Source: an uncultured Acidimicrobiaceae bacterium
GTDB lineage: Bacteria; Actinomycetota; Acidimicrobiia; Acidimicrobiales; SZUA-35
Assembly (NCBI GenBank): GCA_947259095.1
Contig: CAMYLA010000030.1
Span: forward strand, 1 to 44,167
Reading direction: 5' to 3'
Length of the DNA stretch: 44,167 nt
The notes below the pieces were generated by a model that had not been told where the DNA came from, did not search any database, and was given only the letters and a program-made list of their open reading frames with translations. Below, in pieces: positions 31,737-39,948 of this stretch; position 1 is the first letter of the stretch, and each line of letters opens with the position of its first letter. Both the position numbers and the translations under genes were made by a program.

Positions 31737-33109
31737 CACGCGCCCAGCGGATCCAGACATGATGCGGCCCAGCGATACACGTCTGCCCGCTTGACCGTGC
31801 GCTTCAACGAAAGCATTCGCCGTTGTATCTCCGACGGGTCCATCTCGACCGCATGCTGCAGCGTGGCCGCCACCTGATCGACGTCGTGGGGGTTGACCAG
31901 CAGCGACGAGCGAAGCTGCTCGGCCGCCCCTGCGAACTCGCTGAGGATCAGCACCCCATCGTTGTGGACCCGGCAGGCCACGTACTCCTTGGCCACCAGG
32001 TTCATACCGTCACGAAGCGGGGTGACCAGCATCACGTCGGCCGCAACGTAGTAGGTGACCAGCTCCTCCAGGGGCAGGCTCCGGTACAGGTAGTGGACCG
32101 GGGACCAGCCCGGTCTTGCGAAGTCGCCGTTGATCCTGCCGACGGCCCCCTCGATGTTCTCACGCAGCGACTGGTAGGCCGGGACCCCCTCCCGGCTTGG
32201 CACTGCGACCTGCACGAACTCGTAGCGGACATCGGAGTCGATCGACCAACGGAGGAGTGTCTCCACCGCCCGGAGCCGGATGTCGATGCCCTTGGTGTAG
32301 TCGAGCCGATCCACGCCGAGGATGACCTTGTCGGGGTTGCCCATCTCCGATCGCAGCTCCCGGGCACGCTCCTGGATCTCCGGGGATCTGGCCAGGTTGC
32401 GGAACTCGTCGACGTCGATCCCGATCGGCGCCCGCTGGGTCCGGACCCGCCGGCCCTCGACGCTGAGCTCGCCCCGACCGAGCGAATGGGCGCCCCCGTA
32501 TCGGCGGGCACAACGGATGAAGTTCTCGGCGCTGCGCCTGGTCTGGAACGCAACCACGTCGGCGCCGAGCAGGCCTTGGATGATCTCGTTCCGCCACGGC
32601 ATCCTGGCGAACAGCTCGATGGGGGGAAATGGGATGTGGAGGTAGAACCCGATCGTGGTGTCTGGTCGGCCGTTCCGGATCATCCTGGGAACCAACTGCA
32701 GCTGGTAGTCCTGGACCCAGGCGATCCCATCCGGGCTCAGGGTCTCGAGCACATGGTCGGCGTAGCGCTGGTTGACCGCTTCGTAGGCCCGCCACCACCG
32801 GCGGTGGAACTCCGGTGCACTGACCACATCGTGATAGAGGGGCCACAGGGTGCCATTGCAGAAGCCGAAGTAGAAGTGCTCGATCTCCTCGGCCGACAGG
32901 GGTACCGGCACCTGGCCGATGCCGTCGGCCTCGAACGGTTCGAGGGCCTCGGAGCCGGTGTCGGCCCCGGCCCAACCGACCCAGGCCCCGTCCCGTTTCT
33001 GGAGGATCGGGACCAGGGCTCGAACCAGACCACCCGGGCTCGGCTCCCAGCCATCGCCAACCCTTCGAACCGGCAGGCGGTTTGCGACGACGACAATCTG
33101 GGAGTTCAC
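31736..33109 (-). CDS. otsA: Trehalose-6-phosphate synthase
   Basis: This GT20 enzyme of about 457 residues joins glucose from a nucleotide donor to glucose 6-phosphate. Motifs: [11 protein letters not shown] at the start, WVGWAG, the acceptor site [35 protein letters not shown], the donor site [20 protein letters not shown], and [18 protein letters not shown] followed by [16 protein letters not shown] 33109 is preferred over the TTG immediately before it; AGGG lies 9 bases upstream. It heads a two-gene operon with otsB and is divergent from the DUF6206-like gene, with 170 bases between them that should hold both promoters. Confidence 0.96.
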   Translation of the reverse strand: MNSQIVVVANRLPVRRVGDGWEPSPGGLVRALVPILQKRDGAWVGWAGADTGSEALEPFEADGIGQVPVPLSAEEIEHFYFGFCNGTLWPLYHDVVSAPEFHRRWWRAYEAVNQRYADHVLETLSPDGIAWVQDYQLQLVPRMIRNGRPDTTIGFYLHIPFPPIELFARMPWRNEIIQGLLGADVVAFQTRRSAENFIRCARRYGGAHSLGRGELSVEGRRVRTQRAPIGIDVDEFRNLARSPEIQERARELRSEMGNPDKVILGVDRLDYTKGIDIRLRAVETLLRWSIDSDVRYEFVQVAVPSREGVPAYQSLRENIEGAVGRINGDFARPGWSPVHYLYRSLPLEELVTYYVAADVMLVTPLRDGMNLVAKEYVACRVHNDGVLILSEFAGAAEQLRSSLLVNPHDVDQVAATLQHAVEMDPSEIQRRMLSLKRTVKRADVYRWAASCLDPLGA

Positions 33110-33279
33110 CAACGATCACCCTAATGGCCTGCGGCCCCGGCCGTGAACACCGCCCCACGCCGCACCTCAACCGCTCGGTGATCCGCCGCCGCCGAGCGCC
33201 GAGGTGGCAACCGGCGGTACGGTCTTGATCGGGCACCGATGTGGAGAGCCGGCAACGGCTTGGTGAAGGGAGCGTGCCG

Positions 33280-34188
33280 ATGCCGACCAAGCCGATCACC
33301 GCCGACGAGCTGGCAAGACTGGAGGCCGAGGTCACCGCGGCGTTGCGACGCAAGGACAGCTCCGACCTCGCCGTCATCGGCTTCGGTGAGGTCTCGGTCG
33401 GCCTCGGCTACCCGGCTGATGATCCGACCCACGTGTGCAAGCGCTCACCGTCGATGACCCCGGACCAGCACGTTCAGTACCGGGACCTGGTCGATCGTTA
33501 TGTGGCCGAGCTGCGGGCGGCCGGGCTCTCGGTGGTCGACACCGAGGTGATGGCCGTGCCCCGCAACGACAAAGTGGTCGTCTACCTGGTCCAGCCGCTC
33601 CTGTCGGAGGACTCGTTGGGCGACCGGGTCCTGGTCGAAGCCCGGCCCGACGCCGAGCACCCGTTCCTCGCGGCCCTGGCCGAGACCCTGGCCCACGTCT
33701 CGTCGAGCCGCAGCATCGACGCCCAGGTGACGAACTGGGCTTGGGACGGAGAGCGGCCGACCCTGCTCGACGTCGGCACACCGTTCCTGTGGGATGGGGC
33801 CGGCCGGCTGCAATTCGACATGACCCCCTACCTCCCGATGATCCCGGCCCCGCTGCGGCGGGCGGCCAGGAAGGATCTGATCAAGGTGGTGGAGCGGTGG
33901 CGCCGGCCCCGGGGGGTGGCCCTGGATGTCGTGGCCAACCTCTATCGGGAGGGGCTGGAGCAGTGGGTACCGCCAACGGTGGCGGCGCTCAACACCACCC
34001 TCGACGCCGCCGACGCGATCTCGGCCGAGGAAGGTCGGCTGATCTACGCCGAGGACCTCAAGACCTGGCCCCGCCTGGCCAGACTGAAACGGGTGGAACG
34101 AAGCTGGCGCACGGTGGTGCGGCGTGGCCACTACGACTTCTTCATCCAGAGCACCTTTGGCAGCTCCCCGGCCGGGCCGACCGGTTGA
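33280..34188 (+). CDS. DUF6206-like conserved protein
   Basis: This 302-residue soluble protein has a weak kinase-like pattern: a glycine-containing first strand VIGFGEVSVGLGYP, a strand VVVYLVQPLL like a hinge, and NWAWDGERPTLLDVGTPFLW where a kinase would carry the catalytic N and metal-binding D. It resembles what I recall as DUF6206, a family of actinobacteria with unknown function. ATG 33280 is chosen because GGGAG lies seven bases upstream; the GTG two codons earlier is too close to it. It is divergent from otsA and converges on the MmcQ-like gene. Confidence 0.68.
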   Translation: MPTKPITADELARLEAEVTAALRRKDSSDLAVIGFGEVSVGLGYPADDPTHVCKRSPSMTPDQHVQYRDLVDRYVAELRAAGLSVVDTEVMAVPRNDKVVVYLVQPLLSEDSLGDRVLVEARPDAEHPFLAALAETLAHVSSSRSIDAQVTNWAWDGERPTLLDVGTPFLWDGAGRLQFDMTPYLPMIPAPLRRAARKDLIKVVERWRRPRGVALDVVANLYREGLEQWVPPTVAALNTTLDAADAISAEEGRLIYAEDLKTWPRLARLKRVERSWRTVVRRGHYDFFIQSTFGSSPAGPTG

Positions 34189-34221
34189 ACGACCGGCACC
34201 GCTGAGCCGAACCGCTTCGAA

Positions 34222-34254
34222 CCGTCAACTGTCAACCGTCAACTGTCAACCGTC
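34222..34254. repeat. Seven-base direct repeats at a convergent junction
   Basis: CCGTCAA and CTGTCAA alternate twice and end in CCGTC, giving a 14-base unit repeated 2.3 times. Read on the minus strand this is a run of TTGAC units every seven bases. The array straddles the stop of the MmcQ-like gene (34246-34248). Confidence 0.8.
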
Positions 34255-34614
34255 GAGCTTGGCGATCACTTTCTTGGGGGCCAGGAGGTGGAAGCTCTCG
34301 GTGATCCACCGCTCGAGATCGGCAACCGGTGGCGGGTGTCGAGGCTGGAACTTGATCAGGGTCCAGCCGCCCTTGCCGACCTGCCAGTGGTCCGGGTCGT
34401 CAGCGGCGTTGGTTTCGATCTCCGGCACGGACCCGTCGAGCTTGAGCCTGAGGTTGCACTGGTCCGGCTTCTCGCCGAGGAACACGAAGTTCTTGCCGCC
34501 GGCCTTGAACGCCCGGTTGACACACGACGAGCCCTCGACCGTGTCGGGGAAGCTCATCGCGTGGGACCTGATCGTTTCACTGATGGGGTATTCGAACTGC
34601 TCGACCTCACTCAC
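34246..34614 (-). CDS. MmcQ/YjbR-family protein
   Basis: This 122-residue protein matches the YjbR/CyaY-like fold of the MmcQ family: PDTVEGSSCVNRAFKAGGKN followed by FVFLGEKPDQCNLRLKL, then WQVGKGGWTLIKF and a C-terminal helix DLERWITESFHLLAPKKV. Members are small and often annotated as DNA-binding, but their role is poorly defined. The ATG start gives the usual length. The last codons lie within a heptad repeat array, so the true C-terminus may vary between strains. Confidence 0.87.
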   Translation of the reverse strand: MSEVEQFEYPISETIRSHAMSFPDTVEGSSCVNRAFKAGGKNFVFLGEKPDQCNLRLKLDGSVPEIETNAADDPDHWQVGKGGWTLIKFQPRHPPPVADLERWITESFHLLAPKKVIAKLDG

Positions 34615-34718
34615 GGGCCAAGCCTACGGCCGGGCCGGGAGCGAGTCGAGCGCCACACCCGGGACACAGTCGGTTGCAGTCGGGTCCGAAGTGCCGGCCA
34701 CCACCGGATCCAGCCGGC

Positions 34719-36203
34719 TCAGCGGAGGAGATCTTCGAGGTCCCGGCGCCGGCCGGCATAGGCCGGATCCCGGCCCCGGTCGATCTCCTCCCGAGGATCG
34801 TCGACCAGATCGAACAACATCGGTGGGAGCGTCGGAAAGGAGACCAGCCGGTGGGTGGCGGTCCGCACCATCGTGAACCGACGGTCCGCCGCCGAGCCCC
34901 CGGCGCCGGCCCTGACCGACGAACGGAGATGATCGTCCCACGACATGTCGGCCCGGACATGGGTCCGCGGCCGGGGTTGCGGTTGACCGAGCAGCAGCGG
35001 CAGCAGGGAGCTTCCCTCCACCGACGGCGGGACGTCGACACCCATCGCCTCACAGATCGTCGGGAGCAGGTCGATGCTGGCGGTGAAGTCCTCGATCACG
35101 GTGCCCCGGGCCGGATCGGCCGCCGGTCGGGGGTCCCGGATGATGCACGGCACCCGGAAGTGCCCGTCGAACGGGCCGCGCCTGCCGTACATCCACTGGT
35201 CGCCGAGGGCGTCACCGTGGTCGCTGGTGAAGATGAGCAGCGTCGAATCGTAGTCACCACGACGTTTCAGCTCCGCAACCAGCCGACCGACGTGGTGGTC
35301 GACTTCGGCGCACAGCCCGTAGTAGGTGGCACGCAGGTTGCGGTCGTCCAGCTCCTCGACATCCTCGATCCGGCTCCGACGTTGCAGGTACTCGGTCATC
35401 GATCGGCCGGGAACGGTCAGCTCGAAGTATGGGTGGGCGGTGGCGACCCGGGCCGGCTCACCCGGCCTGGTCGGCAGGGCGACCTCGTCGGGGTCGACCA
35501 GGCGATGGTAGGGCCGGGGGGCGGTCATTGGCGGGTGGGGGCGGAGCCAGTTGCAGTGGAGCATGGCCCGATGGGGCCAGCGGCCGACGACCTCGATGGC
35601 GGCATCGGTGAGGAAGGCCACGTCGCTGTCCTCGGCCCGGTAGTGGGCCGGGGCCAGACCTTCTGCGCGGTGCGGATCACCGTCCGGGGCGTACAGGCCG
35701 AAGGGGTGGCCGGCGATCGGGCTGTCCGGGCCGACGTCGTAGCCGCGGGCTGCCAGGGCGGCCCGCCAGGTCGGGAACCCGTGCTGCCAGATGAACGGCT
35801 GGGCCACCTCGAACGCCGGGTCGACCAGGCCCTGCCAGTCCGTATCACCTGCGAGGCCGGGGCCCGCCGCCTGCTGGGGGGTGTCGGTGTAGCCGATCAG
35901 GATGGGGGCGATGTCGGACGCCGCCAGCGCCGCAGGCAGGGTGGTCAATCCGTGGTCGGCTCGGTGCTCGTTTGTCCACTGGCCGTGGGTCGGCAGGTGG
36001 GTCCCGGTCAGCAACGAGCTTCGGGACGGACCGCACGGCGAGGCCTGGCACCAATGATTGTTGAACAGCGTGCCCTCGGCGGCCAGGGTGTCGAGATTGG
36101 GGGTCTGCACCCCGGGCGTCGCCAACGCACCGAGGGTGTCGCCCCGCCACTGGTCGGCCACGCAGAACAGCACTCGATCGATCGGCTGGCGCGGGGCACT
36201 CAT
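34719..36203 (-). CDS. Sulfatase/alkaline phosphatase-superfamily hydrolase
   Basis: This 494-residue protein has the sulfatase signature with Cys57 in ASPCGPSRSSLLTG, the CxPSR motif whose Cys is converted to formylglycine. N-terminal VLFCVADQWRGDTLG and late FTSDHGDALGDQWMYGR carry metal-binding Asp and His residues. No signal peptide is visible at ATG 36203, so it is probably cytosolic, as are many choline-sulfatase and phosphonate-monoester-hydrolase relatives. A formylglycine-generating enzyme is needed and is not in this window. The start was chosen to match the family N-terminus; an earlier in-frame start adds 19 Ser/Pro-rich residues. Confidence 0.9.
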   Translation of the reverse strand: MSAPRQPIDRVLFCVADQWRGDTLGALATPGVQTPNLDTLAAEGTLFNNHWCQASPCGPSRSSLLTGTHLPTHGQWTNEHRADHGLTTLPAALAASDIAPILIGYTDTPQQAAGPGLAGDTDWQGLVDPAFEVAQPFIWQHGFPTWRAALAARGYDVGPDSPIAGHPFGLYAPDGDPHRAEGLAPAHYRAEDSDVAFLTDAAIEVVGRWPHRAMLHCNWLRPHPPMTAPRPYHRLVDPDEVALPTRPGEPARVATAHPYFELTVPGRSMTEYLQRRSRIEDVEELDDRNLRATYYGLCAEVDHHVGRLVAELKRRGDYDSTLLIFTSDHGDALGDQWMYGRRGPFDGHFRVPCIIRDPRPAADPARGTVIEDFTASIDLLPTICEAMGVDVPPSVEGSSLLPLLLGQPQPRPRTHVRADMSWDDHLRSSVRAGAGGSAADRRFTMVRTATHRLVSFPTLPPMLFDLVDDPREEIDRGRDPAYAGRRRDLEDLLR

Positions 36204-36347
36204 GGGTCGAACACTACTTGGGCGTGCTGGACCGAACCCGGCCAGGGCCGATGCCGGCACTACCCCACTGGAGTCGGCGGCCGACGCCCCATCATCGCCA
36301 ACCCGCCATGCGGGCGTTCTGGAGATGCTTCTTGTGCTCCGGCCAGG

Positions 36348-36803
36348 TCACGCCGCGAAACTGGTCGGCGTCTGGACCGAGCCAGACGTTGTTGGCCGAG
36401 GCCTGACCGCATCGTTCGGCAGCGAGCGGGTCATCCGCCATGACCCGTCCGGCTGTTCCTCGATCACATACTGCTGGAACCCCGCTTTTGGGTCGGCCGG
36501 CTGCACGATCGACTCGGCGCCGTCGTCGTCGACGGTGAGGACGTCGGCGTCGAATGACACGACACAGACCTCGAGGACCCAGGTCGGCGGATCCTCGAAG
36601 AGAGACGCATGCCGCCGATAGAAGATCGCCGGGTCCGCACCGCGGAACCAAAGGCCGTCGGCCCTCCAGCCGGCCACGGCGGTGACGATCTCGGTCCGCA
36701 ACTGCCCACCGATGTACTCTCCCAGGTCCTCATCGACGTCGCAGGACTCTGGGTCGGCCAGGCAGGTCAGATAGGCCTGTCGCTGCTCGAAGACAAAGGC
36801 CAT
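36348..36803 (-). CDS. Hypothetical protein, possibly a remnant of a longer exported protein
   Basis: This 151-residue acidic protein contains CLADPESCDVDEDLGEYIGG and a C-terminal YVIEEQPDGSWRMTRS resembling a small NTF2-like or lipoprotein domain. ATG 36803 has GGAGG five bases upstream. The same frame continues upstream for about 36 sense codons with good coding character (a Ser/Thr/Pro-rich STGPTTASTETTLSP) but no start codon, back to the stop of the oxidoreductase gene. Such a stretch normally follows a signal peptide or lipobox, so the 5' end may have been lost. No family is recognised. Confidence 0.62.
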   Translation of the reverse strand: MAFVFEQRQAYLTCLADPESCDVDEDLGEYIGGQLRTEIVTAVAGWRADGLWFRGADPAIFYRRHASLFEDPPTWVLEVCVVSFDADVLTVDDDGAESIVQPADPKAGFQQYVIEEQPDGSWRMTRSLPNDAVRPRPTTSGSVQTPTSFAA

Positions 36804-36914
36804 CAACGCCTCCCCCAGGGCCTCGTCCTCGGCTTGCGGCGACAGCGTGGTTTCGGTGCTTGCGGTGGTCGGTCCGGTGCTGCTAGGAGACCGTCGCTCG
36901 ACGACGCTTGTTCG

Positions 36915-37883
36915 TCACGGTCTGGTCACGGCGAGGCCGATTTCCCCGAGAAGGCCGATGCGTTCGGGATTGTGGCCGTTGGCCGCCAGGTTGATCGTGA
37001 GCCCATCGATCCCCGTCGACATTGCTGCCTGGAGGCGTTCCCCGACCATGTCCGGGTCGCCGAAGATGAGCAGGCCCTTTGCCATCTCGACGATCTCGTC
37101 GTTCCAGCCCTTCGCAGCGGCGAGCTCTCGAAGGTCGACCTCGGCCTCCTCCATCGTCGGCGCCACCAGCGCCATCTGGAGTGAGGTGACCTTGATCTCC
37201 GACCGATCGCGACCGAGACGATCACAGTGGGCGGCCAGGGCGTCGAGCTTGCGAGGAATCTCCTCGATCGTTGCGCCGCCAAGATTGGACTCGTCCGCAT
37301 ACTGCGCGACCATGCGAAGGGTCTTCTTCTCGCCACTCCCACCGATCATGACGGGAATCCGCGAGACAGGCGCCGGCGAGTTGACTGCGTCCGTGACCTG
37401 ATAGTGCTCGCCTCGCAGCGTGACCTTCTCGCCGCGGAGCATCGGGAGGATGATCTGTAGCGCCTCCTCCAGCTTCTCGAACCGGTCGGTGAAGGTGCCG
37501 AACTCGAAGCCCAACGAGTTGTGCTCGAGCTCGAACCAACCGGCGCCTATCCCGAGGGTGGCCCGGCCACCGGAGACGTGGTCGAGCGCGGTGATCGTCT
37601 TGGCCAGCAGGGTCGGGTGTCGGTACGTGTTGCCGGTGACGAGGGAGGAGAGCCGCACCCGTTCGGTGTGCTGGGCCAGCGTCGACAAGATCGTATAGCA
37701 CTCCAACATCGGCTCGTCGGGGGCACCGAGGCCCGGCAGCTGGTAGAAGTGATCCATCACGAACACCCGGTCGAAGCCGGCCGCTTCGGCCGCCTTGGCC
37801 TGGACGATCACGTTGCTCACGACGTCGGCCTCGGCAATCCCCGGCAGGGTGAAGTTGGGGATCTGGTACCCAAGTCGGGTCAT
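36915..37883 (-). CDS. LLM-class F420-dependent oxidoreductase
   Basis: This 322-residue luciferase-like monooxygenase-family TIM barrel shows GFDRVFVMDHFYQLPG, LECYTILSTLAQHTERVRL, VTGNTYRHPTLLAKTITALD, SGGRATLGIGAGWFELEH and PVMIGGSGEKKTLRMVA, typical of actinobacterial enzymes using coenzyme F420 (some use FMN). It probably reduces or oxidises a small organic substrate; specificity is unknown. ATG 37883 has AGAGGAG just upstream. Its TGA is in the same frame as the hypothetical gene downstream. Confidence 0.94.
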   Translation of the reverse strand: MTRLGYQIPNFTLPGIAEADVVSNVIVQAKAAEAAGFDRVFVMDHFYQLPGLGAPDEPMLECYTILSTLAQHTERVRLSSLVTGNTYRHPTLLAKTITALDHVSGGRATLGIGAGWFELEHNSLGFEFGTFTDRFEKLEEALQIILPMLRGEKVTLRGEHYQVTDAVNSPAPVSRIPVMIGGSGEKKTLRMVAQYADESNLGGATIEEIPRKLDALAAHCDRLGRDRSEIKVTSLQMALVAPTMEEAEVDLRELAAAKGWNDEIVEMAKGLLIFGDPDMVGERLQAAMSTGIDGLTINLAANGHNPERIGLLGEIGLAVTRP

Positions 37884-37946
37884 GATGCTGCTCCTCTTGA
37901 ATGCGATCGATGAATCGTCAGGACACTATCGAACCGGATGCGGCGT

Positions 37947-38078
37947 GCCATCGCGGCGGGCTCATCCGAGCAACCGAAAATAGATTCGGATTGGTACACT
38001 GTAAGGGCCAGCCGGGGCTACGGCGAAGCGGGCCAGCGCCTGAGCTGGCGAGAGGTTCGACTCCTCCCGATGGCACCA
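37947..38078 (+). other. tRNA-like element (degenerate tRNA, remnant or unusual RNA)
   Basis: Positions 38051-38078 look like the 3' end of a tRNA: AGAGG-TTCGACT-CCTCC (T arm), CGATGGC (acceptor strand), A, CCA. Two 5' partners are possible. GCCATCG at 37947-37953 pairs perfectly and encloses hairpins at 37960-37971 and 37974-37989 with an oversized variable region (132 nt in all). Alternatively GCCAGCC at 38007-38013 pairs at five of seven positions and gives a 72-nt form with a D-like arm (38017-38029) and a CCAGC/GCTGG arm with a six-base loop. Neither has a normal anticodon loop, so a functional tRNA is doubtful. Confidence 0.4.
37992..38000 (+). promoter_or_regulatory. Possible extended -10 promoter for the tRNA-like element
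   Basis: TGG-TACACT resembles an extended -10 element, lies downstream of an AT-rich run (GAAAATAGATT), and would start transcription at about 38007, where the shorter tRNA-like form begins. No matching -35 box was found. Confidence 0.3.
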
Positions 38079-38295
38079 CGTTCGGGGGCCCGGACCCTGG
38101 GTGGCGACCTGGATCGTCTCCAGGGTCTGTCCGTTGTCAACAAACGCAACAACCAGCGGCGATCGGTCCTGGCCGTGACCGCATGCGGTCGCGGCATCCT
38201 CAACGATCGGGACCTGCAGGACCTCGAGGCCCACGAGCGGCGGATCGACGAGTTGTAGGCCGGAGCTGAGCGCCGGTCGGGGCCGAAGGTGTGGT

Positions 38296-39837
38296 TCAGA
38301 GGGTGCCGGCAGCGAGGGCGTCCCGCACCGTCGCCGCCCTGGCCCGGACGTCGTCGAGATCGTTGAGCCGCCGCATCGCCGCCAGCTGGCGGGCCATACG
38401 ATGGTTGCCGGTCAGGGACTCCTCGTTGCGGGCCAGGAAGTCCCAGTACAGGGTGGTGAAGGGGCAGGCGTCGTCGCCGACCCGTTTCCGGGGGTTGTAG
38501 CGACAGCCCGAGCAGCTGTCGCCCATCCGGTTCAGGTAGGCTCCGCCCGAGGCATAGGGCTTGGTGGCCATCATCCCCCCGTCGGCGTGGAGGGCCATGC
38601 CAACCACGTTCGGCACCATGACCCATTCGGCCCCGTCGACGAACGACGCCCACATCCACTCGGTCATGGCCTGGGGGTCGACGCCGGCGGTGAGCGCCAG
38701 GTTGCCGAGCACCATCAGCCTCTCGATGTGGTGGGCATAGCCGGTGTCCTCGAGGTGGCCCAGCACCGATGTCACGCAGGCCATCTCGGTGGTGGCCTGG
38801 CCGGTGAACGCCGGCGGGACCGGGCGGTCGGCGCCCAGCCGGTTGGCCGAGCGATAGTCCGGCATCCACAGCCAGTAGACCCCCCAGACATACTCCCGCC
38901 AGCCGATCACCTGGCGGATGAACCCCTCGACCGAATTGATCGGCGCCGCACCGGCCCGGTAGGCCGCTTCGGCCGCCTCGACCACCTCGACGGGGTGCAG
39001 CAGCCCCAGATTCAGCGACGACGAGAGGGCGGAGTGGGCCAGCTTCCACTCGTCGGCCAGCATGGCGTCCTCGTGAGGTCCGAACGGGGCCAGTCCGGCG
39101 TCCACGAACTCACCGAGTCGGACCAGGGCCTGGTCCCTGGTGACCGGCCACAGCCCGCTCGGATCGGCGCCCCAGGTCTCGGGCCAGGCCCCCGGCCCGA
39201 TGTCGGCCAGCACCTCGTCATCGATCTCGTCGAGCTCGAACCGGGTGAGCTCGGGCCAGGCCCGACCGTCGGTCGGCGGCGGTTCCCGATTGTCGTGGTC
39301 GTAGTTCCATTGGCCCCCGACCGGGGTCGGATCATCATCGTCCGATCCCGGTTCCAGCAGGATCCCCAGCCTGGTCCGCTGCCAACGGTAGAAGTCCTCC
39401 ATCCTGAGGCGCTTGCGGCCGTCGGCCCAGGTCGCGAAGTCACGGTAGTGGCAGGCGAACTGGTCGTTGGCAACAACCCGGACCCCCAGCCGCTCCAGCA
39501 TCCTGGTGCCGTCCCAGCTCATGGGCTCCATCGCCACCACTTCGTCCGGCCCGTGGTCGGCGACATGGGCCCGCAGCCCTTCGGCCAGCGTCGGCGCCCG
39601 GCGATGGTCGACCTCGAACCCCTCGTCTCGCAGCTCGGCGGCAAAATGGGCCATGGCCGACAGCACCAGATGGAGCCGCTGCCGGTGCCAGCGCTTGGAG
39701 TGGATCTTGGCATCGCTCCGCACCAGCAGCACCCGACAGTCGCCGGGCTCGCGGTCGGCCAGGGCACCGCGGCGACGATGCAGCTGATCGCCGAAAATCC
39801 AGACGGATGGGACCGAGCGACGGTCGGGGTCTGACAT
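38296..39837 (-). CDS. Cryptochrome/photolyase-related protein, iron-sulfur type (FeS-BCP/PhrB-like)
   Basis: This 513-residue flavoprotein belongs to the deoxyribodipyrimidine-photolyase-related family that repairs (6-4) photoproducts or acts as a cryptochrome. The N-terminal Rossmann domain starts VWIFGDQLHRRRGAL. The helical FAD domain contains INSVEGFIRQVIGWREYVWG and LGHLEDTGYAHHIERLMVLG followed by NLALTAGVDPQAMTEWM. The four cluster ligands are visible as ACVTSV and CSGC with a further Cys 13 residues later in DDACPF, the spacing of PhrB-type [4Fe-4S] enzymes. ATG 39837 matches the family N-terminus. It is divergent from the MpaB-like gene, with 111 bases between them. Confidence 0.94.
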   Translation of the reverse strand: MSDPDRRSVPSVWIFGDQLHRRRGALADREPGDCRVLLVRSDAKIHSKRWHRQRLHLVLSAMAHFAAELRDEGFEVDHRRAPTLAEGLRAHVADHGPDEVVAMEPMSWDGTRMLERLGVRVVANDQFACHYRDFATWADGRKRLRMEDFYRWQRTRLGILLEPGSDDDDPTPVGGQWNYDHDNREPPPTDGRAWPELTRFELDEIDDEVLADIGPGAWPETWGADPSGLWPVTRDQALVRLGEFVDAGLAPFGPHEDAMLADEWKLAHSALSSSLNLGLLHPVEVVEAAEAAYRAGAAPINSVEGFIRQVIGWREYVWGVYWLWMPDYRSANRLGADRPVPPAFTGQATTEMACVTSVLGHLEDTGYAHHIERLMVLGNLALTAGVDPQAMTEWMWASFVDGAEWVMVPNVVGMALHADGGMMATKPYASGGAYLNRMGDSCSGCRYNPRKRVGDDACPFTTLYWDFLARNEESLTGNHRMARQLAAMRRLNDLDDVRARAATVRDALAAGTL

Positions 39838-39948
39838 CGTGGCAGTATCGCCGCTGCGGAGCGCCGACGACGAGCCGGACGGCCCGGGTCCGCCCCGACC
39901 GTGACCTGCTCGGTCCGCCACTGTCGGGCACCCTGCGCTAGACCATGG

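Larger units (their letters stand above)
37884..38295. other. 412-bp gene-free stretch containing a tRNA-like element
   Basis: No convincing protein gene lies here: open frames exist on both strands but look like GC-rich noise. The stretch contains an AT-rich patch (37972-38004) with a possible extended -10 box and the tRNA-like sequence described separately. The remainder, 38079-38295, shows nothing I can name. Confidence 0.55.

Noticed and set aside
37947..38078. tmRNA
   Set aside because: The element is far too short, lacks a tag-coding frame, and its acceptor end does not match the conserved tmRNA ends.
37938..38258. 106-codon plus-strand protein gene, and a 90-codon frame on the opposite strand
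   Set aside because: Both run through the tRNA-like element; the minus-strand peptide contains WCHREESNL, typical of the false translation of a tRNA 3' end.
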